Shown piece by piece: positions 56,591-64,000 of a stretch of DNA of 64,000 nucleotides. Each line of letters opens with the position of its first letter. Position 1 is the stretch's first letter. The notes beneath the pieces were generated by a model. It made no database searches, was not told where the DNA came from, and saw nothing but the letters and a program-made list of their open reading frames with translations. Both the position numbers and the translations under genes were made by a program. The stretch is from Terfezia claveryi (lineage: Eukaryota; Ascomycota; Pezizomycetes; Pezizales; Pezizaceae): assembly GCA_015179025.1 (NCBI GenBank), contig WHUX01000059.1, positions 124,001 to 188,000 on the forward strand. Direction: 5' to 3'.

Positions 56591-57479
56591 GTATGACACT
56601 CTTGTTCGTAAGATGTCTCTTCGCAACTAGAGATGCCCCTGTTAGCCCCCATAACGCCAGTCGAAAGCCCCTAAGGCACATGAGCTGCTGGGTTGCAGAG
56701 TGCACGTTACAGATAACCGTTTCACAACCAAGTATATATCAGGCTTAGAACCGACCGACAGACTAACCTACGAACAAGCAAAACAAGCGCTCACTCGAGG
56801 TGTTTTTGGCTCGGTTTGTGTGGCCGACAGTCGTTGGGTCCCGTGCGATGTTTCCCAGTTGGGGTTGATAGAGGTGAAACGCGTGCAGGAGTGCGTTGCC
56901 TATGGCGAGCTACCCCTAGAACGAAACGCGGACACGGGCAGAACCGTGTCTTGTCTGCTGCAATTGCGTCTTCAATAGCGAGACGTTGGTGGGGGAGGAG
57001 TTTTAGTGGGTAGGTTGTTAGGTGGGAGTGGTGTTGGGGTGGGATGGGAGGTTGGAGCAGGCAGCCTGGGAGGGACATATGAGAGACCCGTGCGAGAAAC
57101 AAATCAAGCGAAACGTCTCGCCTCAAAATAGAGGTAAACAGGCTCGGTTGTCTAAGCAACGGCTGAATCACACGAACCAAGTTACTAAGGAATGACTCAT
57201 CTTAGTCCTTCACCTTGTTAATCATCTTGAAACAAATCGTGTCAGCTGATTTGCCAGCCAGCTGATAATGATAGGGCATGCCCTGGTCTCCCACACCACC
57301 CAACTGTCCGAAACTTGGCATCTGCAGATATGGTCACTTTTATCTCCAAACCTTTGTAGAAACTAATCAGCAACGAGGGTATGTGACTCCCCCTTAGACT
57401 ATTATCATCGTTATGGCTCTCCTCTTTACTGACTTCTCTTTCTTTCAGACGCATTCTTGCTTAGCTGCTGATAGCAATC
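56591..57479. promoter_or_regulatory. Divergent promoter region between the Swi5/Ace2-like gene and UBI3
   Basis: Both genes start from this 889-bp interval, minus to the left and plus to the right. There is no coding region I would support. UBI3 probably has a leader intron: a CTTTCAG acceptor-like site occurs at about 57,449. Confidence 0.45.
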
Positions 57480-58059
57480 ATGCAGATTTTCGTCAAAACC
57501 CTCACGGGTAAAACCATCACTCTCGAGGTCGAGTCCTCTGACAGCATTGATGTTGTCAAGACTAAAATCCAAGAGAAGGAAGGAATCCCTCCAGATCAAC
57601 AGCGTTTAATTTTTGCTGGAAAGCAGCTTGAGGATGGCCGTACTCTCTCCGACTACAACATCCAGAAGGTCAGTCAAGCACATTGCTTATACAAGTCAAT
57701 CACTTCGGAATACTGATTTTCTTTTAGGAATCCACTCTCCACCTAGTTCTCCGTCTTCGTGGTGGTGGCAAGAAGAGGAAGAAGAAGGTCTACAACACCC
57801 CCAAGAAGATCAAGCACAAGCGTAAGAAGTACGTCTGAATTCTTCCCTATCAAGTCGATTCGGCATATTCCTAACATTTCCGCTCTACAGGACCAAGCTC
57901 GCTGTCCTCAAGTACTACAAGGTCGACGGTGATGGAAAGATTGAGCGTCTCCGCCGTGAGTGCCCCAGCGAGACCTGTGGTGCTGGTGTCTTCATGGCCG
58001 CTATGCACAACCGTCAATATTGCGGTCGCTGCCACCTTACCTACGTTTTCGACTCATAA
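57480..58059 (+). CDS. UBI3: Ubiquitin-ribosomal protein eS31 (S27a) fusion
   Basis: Precursor cleaved to ubiquitin and 40S ribosomal protein eS31. Exons 57480-57668, 57728-57828, 57891-58059 join in phase (introns of 59 and 62 nt, second with CCTAAC); 152 residues, normal. The ubiquitin part starts [20 protein letters not shown] and ends [10 protein letters not shown]. The tail [20 protein letters not shown] and the zinc-ribbon cysteines (CPSETC, CGRC) are typical. Ubiquitin position 22 is Ser, 25 is Val and 32 is Glu ([15 protein letters not shown]), whereas nearly all ubiquitins have Thr, Asn and Asp at these positions. All seven lysines are retained. Confidence 0.96.
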
Positions 58060-61000
58060 ATTACGGTCGCTTAGACGACATGGTGGGATTGGATATCTGG
58101 GTCGGAGTTTGGGTTTGGGATACTGGGAGGTGTTAAAAAAATCAACATCTAGGGGGCTCTTATTTGCCTCTTTTTGTCAATGGATGGAATGGGTTAGATG
58201 TTAGCCCCTGGGGCAATATCTTAAAATACACGACCTTGCTGCACTACTTTTGTCAGAGCGACTGAAGTGATGATTGGTTGTTTTCATGTTTCACTGTGGA
58301 CGTACCTAAACTTATTCCCGGGATGATGCAGTCTCCTCACTTTCTCGTTTATTTTGCCACTACATGGCAGTAGTCTTTGGTTGCTCGCAATTGCTAGAGA
58401 GCTGCATGGTAGTCTTGCGGTTAGCCAACCACACGAACCACACAACATGCAATCTTATTTGAGCCTGACTACTGGAAGCCAGGCATGATTATGATCATCT
58501 TGAACATCAAATCCAGCCAATGGATACCTTAACAACAGGGATAATAATGATTTATTTTAGATATATAAATAAATATTACCAATCCATGGCATGTTAACCA
58601 GACTACCTTACATTGGATGCGTATTAGAATCTGAGCGTTCAGTAAACACTGATGTGCACGCGCACATCATATATTGATAGACATCATGATATTCTCGTGT
58701 GACACATAGTACAATTTGAATTGAAGCATATATTACCGCACAATTACTCTATTTCACAATCACACTCATGACCAAGTTCTTCGGTCAACGCCGCTATAAT
58801 ACTACTTCTCTCCTCCACCCTTTTTCAAGTTGCTAACCATGATTCATGGCCGGAAGAATCAGAAGTAGACAAGAAGAGGAATTAGGCAACATTCATTGGA
58901 GCCATTGTGCTACCAGCTATTTTAATGTTATTTATGGAAATGGGCTTGTTTCATTGTTTCATGCGGAATTTGGGGTTTATGATTGGAAGAGTGAAAAAAA
59001 GGTGACAGGGAAGGTTTTGACACTAGATGTGGATGCGCCATAACAGGTTAAGCTTCAAGGGCTAGTCTAGATGGGGAAGGATTTTTTAGACAGACTTTTT
59101 TCTAGCCTGCAATTCCATTACCCTGATTCTATAAAGTTATACGAAGACGAATATCATGATCTCCCTCTGTCACTTTAATCCAAAAAATGGATGGCCTTTC
59201 AGCACGCCCGTAATGTTTGGAGAATAATGATACCCCGTGGCTTCCAGTAAGCGCTTTAGCCCCTTTCCCACGCTACATGGTCAGTACTTTAGGTCTCTCG
59301 ACTAATGGGGAATATAATAAAGCGTCCCGATCTCAGTTGCGATACCTATGGTCACCACAAAGTAGTCTGGTTGGCACAACCTCTCGTAGAGAACCACAGC
59401 GAATGGACAGTCATGACTAACCAGACTAGAATCGCTCACTGCTTCTGTCTTGTGGCTGTTTCATGAAATCAGTCTCATATCAGTAGTCTCGATCACATAT
59501 CAGTGCATTAATATCCTTGCGCTTTTTATTAGGCTAAACCTACTTCGGCAATGGCTGAGTGACTACCTGATTTGGTACTCATCGCCAAGACCAACACATG
59601 AGCAACCCCTCCTTCAATTAATGAAGGCAACTTTGGAGGAACTCAATAGAAATGCTATTAATATACATCATTAGAAGTCACGTACGTAGTTGCGTCATTT
59701 AAGACCTCTATTGTTCGGCTACCTCAGAGCTTTTCTCTGAGCAGATCTAAGTCATGACCTGTATGTGTCTATAATTGTTTACATTTTGAATATTGAGCTA
59801 TCTATGATATTTACCAATAGCCGTTTATTGTGGTAGAATGGACTGGAATATAAGGTATCTCCGCCATTGAGCCTGCGAGGTCCATGTCCAAGTCTACAAG
59901 TATTTTATGGATCGCTTCATCTTCCTCTACTCGTCATTATCTTCCCCACACTATGGCCATCCATCTACGGAAAGCTCCCATTCACTGTCCTATGCAATCT
60001 GTACCAATGCCTCACAATAAAGGCATTTGGATATGATCCTTTTGATTTCTGTACCTACAAAGTTAGTACCCTTCATCACTATCTCCGGCGGTGCTTCGTA
60101 GTTTCTAGTTTGTGCTACTGTAGTGCCAAACAACGGTGAGCTGCCACCCCTTTCCCCCCTCAATTGCTGACCTTACCCCATTCTGGCGCTGCTGTTGCTT
60201 ATGGCTCACTAGTTTATATTCAAACAACTTCTTGGTGATTCGCCTCCTTCTTGATTGTGAACATTCTGTCTTGGTGTTTTCCCTTCATTTTCATCTTTCA
60301 TTGCCAGTCCATTGCCTCTGTGCATAGACTGCAAAGGAGTAGTCCATCCTTGAGCGGTGTTAAATTGATTCTCCATTCGATGGATTCAATCTATAGCCCA
60401 CTTGTAGGATATACCAACTGAGCCTTTACTTAGAGAAATCTTTGGAGAAGACAGTAGTTTCATATCACCAATATGGAGGTCACCAATCGTTGTTTTATTC
60501 TCGTTTCTCTTCTCTCTAACTGTTCCTGTAATGGGTAATTAATAGCTGTTTTCACCTTTGTTAGTCAATTCTGAACAAGCGACACCACATCACAGGAACA
60601 ACGGGGAAAGAGTGAGGGACCTTGCTCCTATAATTTGCCGTTGATGTCTGAGCTTGAGCTGATGAGGGCTCCTTAGCCGCCAAGGCAGTCAAGACCACAG
60701 TGAATCTAAGACAACATCAGTGGTTATTCCGCCAACAGCCATGCCATCAGCCGTGGTCCCTCCTGTAGGGGGGCATTGTTCCCCTAGTTCTCGTTGAAGT
60801 TCCAACATCAGCTAGAGTGACCTTAGCTGGAGCAAGTGGGACCCCAAAAGCCACACCAACACTTCCTGCCGCAGTAAATCAACTGAGTCAACAGAGGTTA
60901 CTGCAACCATACTAACGGTGGGATACAAACAGAGGATCCCCCAGAACGGTGGTGATAATGGCAACAATAGTGGTACCAACAACGCCCACGTTCTTCTCGA

Positions 61001-63504
61001 AGAAAATGTCCAGGGCGCCAGTAGCAAGATCGGCCAAGAAAATGCACAGCTGTCTGACCAGGCGGTCTTCTCCAGTGAGACCAATTTTAAAAGAACAGTA
61101 TTATCAACCTTTGTACCGGCAACAGCTCACTGATGGCGCTCAAGGCCGTACATCCGGAAGTGGCCGGCATTCCAATGGGAGAAATTCCAGACCGGACCAA
61201 TGGCGTTTTCTATCATCACCTTCCCCACATTTTGCATCACCCTCCAAGTCAATCAGGCCCTTGATATCACCGTGAAAGTGCGTGGTTTGGCCGCAAGGAC
61301 CTTAATTAACCCTGATATTACCTAGTACGCGGCCTCACAACAGCTCAATAACAGAGGACAAATCCTTTGACACTCCCACGTCACTGTTCATCTACTTACT
61401 ATTTGTAGTTGATTCCCGGAATATTCCTAACCCAGACAAATTTGAACCCTTCAAGGGTAATAACGATATGCTGGGGATGGGCAGGGAGCCTTGAAGGCTT
61501 CCGTTAGCATGGGCTTCCGGTTTCTGGGAGATACCGTGTATGTACCATGACAGCGCTGGAAACCATCAGCCTGTGTTGATGCCTGTTGCACAGCGTGGTG
61601 CCCAGGATGACTATGTCCGCTTCATTGTTGGTGCTGCTTCAGCGGCGGTAACAATGGTGGTAACAATGGGGCTAACAACGGCGGAAACCCGGGTGGAAAT
61701 ACTGGTGGGCGCCGTGGGAAAATCGTAACGCACGCCGCAGTGTAACCTTGTTTCTTTTCCTACTTCTCCTTTGATATAAAGTCACCCCAATCCTGATTAT
61801 TAGTGTCATTTCATTGAAATTAGCCCTTTATAGTATGCCCCATTCTCACCATTTCACTTTTTCTACATCTACTTAGTCGGAGCCACTCCGGACTGTGGGC
61901 CTCTGATGTTAAATGATTACCACGGCTGTTAACAATGTAGACTGGCCAAAGTCGACTTGAAATTTATTGTACAGAATTTCATCTTTCCTTTGGCAGTGTA
62001 TGTGGTTAGCCTTGATGTCCTTTATTTTTTATCTTTCATTCTTTGCTCTCAACTGAACAATTATTCCTTTTTATAATTGGCAAGGGCTGGAGAATAGATA
62101 TAAAAAGCTACCATTAATCTACCTTAACGAGGCCAACTGCTCGCTGCGATGATACTGTCAAAGACTAAAATAATGTGCCCCGACTCCTACTGCGGTGCGA
62201 AATTGGGAACGTGAAACTTAATTTAGTTCGAAGACCTAGACCGCGGTGCATGTATAGGTAGAGTACATGTGAAGTGTGCATGGGATCGAATACTTTAATG
62301 TTGAAGGTGAATTACTTTATAGGCATATATTCTCCATTTATGTCTAATATCATATATCGAATGGTCCCCTATGCACCGGGAAGGGGAACCAACGTCTGAT
62401 CTCGGAGTTAGTTTGTACCACATACTGTATTATCGCGTGGCTCAGGAATATATCAAGGTACAATATGTCATGCACTTTTGATGTAAAACGACAGGATGAG
62501 GTCGCGGTGCCGAACTAGGGAACTGTCTTGTGTCTCATCAGTTCAGGACCCTTAACAGGTGGGGTGGTAGCAAGTCAGAAGAATTCAGGGTAATATCAGT
62601 TTTACGACAACCTTTCAGTTTCTGATAGGTTTAAATTGTTAAATTGTCGATTTCCAAGTAATTGAAGTTTTTTTTCTCTAAATGAAAATTTTTCGAATAA
62701 TTGTAGTTTCCTGAAAGGGATTTCTACAAATTATAGCCCTTGCAAAATGAAAATTTTTTGAGGCACCTCTAGTTATTGTGGCAAGGCAGCTCCACGGAAT
62801 TGACAATAAAAAAGTATTTCAATTTTACTGCAGCGGTGGGAAACCAGCTGTACTTTGAAGATTGGTAGCTCAATTCAAAAAGTGTAGCTCTGAAGACTTT
62901 TAAGGGCGCAGCATTTCAATCGCAGAAATTGCCAAATGTGCGAAGATGCAGCTTTTCTAGAGCTCTGCTTTGTGCGGTGCGCAGCACTGAGGTACTATCC
63001 GTTGATGGAATCGTAGTTTTCATCGCTTGTGTAACCAGACTATCGCTTGTTTGTAGCAACAGGTAAGGTAGCATTTTCACTCTCCGTGAATAAGCATTTT
63101 ATCTCTATCAAGGGGGCCGTTCGGTGCCCTAAACAAATATTCATGTCCTTAGTATGCATCAGGACTAGCGATAGCCGAAACAAAACAAGAGGAAGACAGC
63201 AACTGTTGCTCAATATGATGGATTGAAGTTTCATTTGCAACTAAATAGCCCAAATTACTTAGTTTTGCGCGCCGTATAATGCCTAACAAACAGAACGGTC
63301 CGAGGCGGAAGAGGCTGTGGAGACTACCGTGGAAGGCGATGTGCTAGAAGTCGAGGAATGAGGTAGATGCGGTGTCGTATCAGTCGGTCTCCTGGTCTCT
63401 TGTCTTCGTCCCATCCTGATTGCCCCTTCCCAGCTGGGACCCTCTCCCACCCCCTCAAGACCACCCCACTCCTCTCAACATCATCCCCTCCTCTCAACGT
63501 CAAA
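58060..63504. other. Gene-poor region with possible gene decay
   Basis: No intact gene recognised in 5.4 kb. Direct and inverted copies of the dispersed motif occur near 58,599, 59,363, 59,411 and 63,030. Between about 60,700 and 61,730 the plus strand carries pieces that look protein-like: VPTSARVTLAGASGTPKATP, a segment with GGDNGNNSGTNNAHVLLEE, and a Gly/Asn tail GGNNGGNNGANNGGNPGGN, but stops and frame changes separate them. The remainder is A/T-rich. Confidence 0.4.
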
Positions 63505-64000
63505 TCACAGCTCAACATCGATCTCCATCTCTTTTTGTCCCAAATCCTCTTCTTTTTTTGCCTTTAACACCTTCGCGATAAACGACTGTACACCAACACC
63601 CACTACTGCATCCGCCTCCGCCTGGGAATATGGAGCCTCCTTTAGTAATCGTACTCTATACCGATATTCCACATTAGTACCTCCCCGTCCTATACAACTC
63701 AACTTGTAACATTTCGCACTGTACGAACGTACCTTCGCTTATGCCTCTTCCCGGTCAAATGGTGCTCCTGCGAAAACGCACTCTCGAAGTACTTTGCACA
63801 CTCTACGCAGTAAAATTTCCCAAGACCAGGCCGGTCTTCATCGGGAATCAAGGCTTTATGTTGTTCGAGCTGGCGGGGATTGCGGAGGTCGGAGTGGACT
63901 TGATCGATATCACTGTTGAAGTGTCAGCAATCGAAGCAGGGCACAAAGAAAGAAGGACTTACCGTTCCCGTCGCTTAGTTTTGGAGCGGCGAATGGCACC
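63505..64000 (-). CDS. BUD20: Bud20-like zinc-finger ribosome export factor (5' end cut by window)
   Basis: Shuttling 60S pre-ribosome factor. Three exons on the minus strand, at least 64000-63963, 63912-63733 and 63655-63505; introns of 50 and 77 nt in phase, the second with TACTAAT. The start codon lies just outside the window; the visible protein begins GAIRRSKTKRRER. The family features follow: DIDQVHSDLRNP, RPGLGKFYCVECAKYFESA then FSQEHHLTGKRHKRRVRLLK (one C2H2 finger with the U1-type spacing), and APYSQAEADAVVG. Yeast Bud20 is of similar length and order. Visible part is 122 residues; about 123 in total if the ATG is immediately upstream. Confidence 0.9.

Overview
The window is nuclear DNA of a filamentous ascomycete (Pezizomycotina). 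Four things indicate this: short 49-100 nt introns with GT...AG ends and CTAAC/CTAAT branch sites, fungus-type genes (a Swi5/Ace2 zinc-finger factor, a Pth11-like receptor, an OTT_1508-type deaminase, Mtf1), non-LTR retrotransposon pieces resembling the fungal Tad group, and large repeat-rich intergenic stretches. The repeat load would suit a truffle-like or other repeat-expanded genome, but the species cannot be fixed from sequence alone.

Layout. 1.4-20.7 kb is a compact block of housekeeping genes: an F-box protein, mitochondrial succinyl-CoA:3-ketoacid CoA-transferase, eIF3 subunit k, Mediator subunit 9 (minus strand), cofactor-independent phosphoglycerate mutase, eIF2A, an Mtf1-like mitochondrial transcription factor, and an AMSH/STAMBP-type JAMM deubiquitinase. 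I could resolve exon phases for nearly all of them. Med9 and AMSH each show an apparent one-base frame change that adding one C to a seven-C tract would repair.

20.7-45.8 kb is a transposon and repeat island. It holds a decayed PIF/Harbinger-like element with about 50-bp inverted ends, several miniature inverted-repeat elements (two share GTGGTGGTCA ends and TA target sites), a pogo-like deletion derivative, a decayed copia RNase H region with stop codons that look like C-to-T decay, non-LTR fragments (one a 5'-truncated insertion with a perfect 12-bp target duplication), minisatellites and long hairpins. Two apparently intact genes lie inside it: a small secreted cysteine-rich protein (29.07-29.91 kb), whose intron-exon phases imply 12 cysteines, and a multi-exon OTT_1508-like deaminase on the minus strand (32.16-34.43 kb).

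45.9-50.1 kb carries a Ymc1-type mitochondrial carrier (plus) and a seven-helix Pth11/rhodopsin-like membrane protein (minus). 50.1-54.7 kb is gene-poor. 54.7-58.1 kb carries a Swi5/Ace2-like C2H2 transcription factor (minus) and the ubiquitin-eS31 fusion gene (plus). 58.1-63.5 kb is gene-poor with possible gene decay. The window ends inside BUD20 (minus).

No clusters of functionally linked genes are visible. Translation and ribosome biogenesis (eIF3k, eIF2A, UBI3, BUD20) and mitochondrial functions (SCOT, Mtf1, Ymc1) recur. A short motif, TAGTCTGGTTGGCACAACC(n)CTCGTAGAG and its reverse complement, recurs through nearly all non-coding DNA and looks like an undescribed short interspersed family. 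All gene models are by eye from frame, splice sites and remembered family features; nothing was searched.
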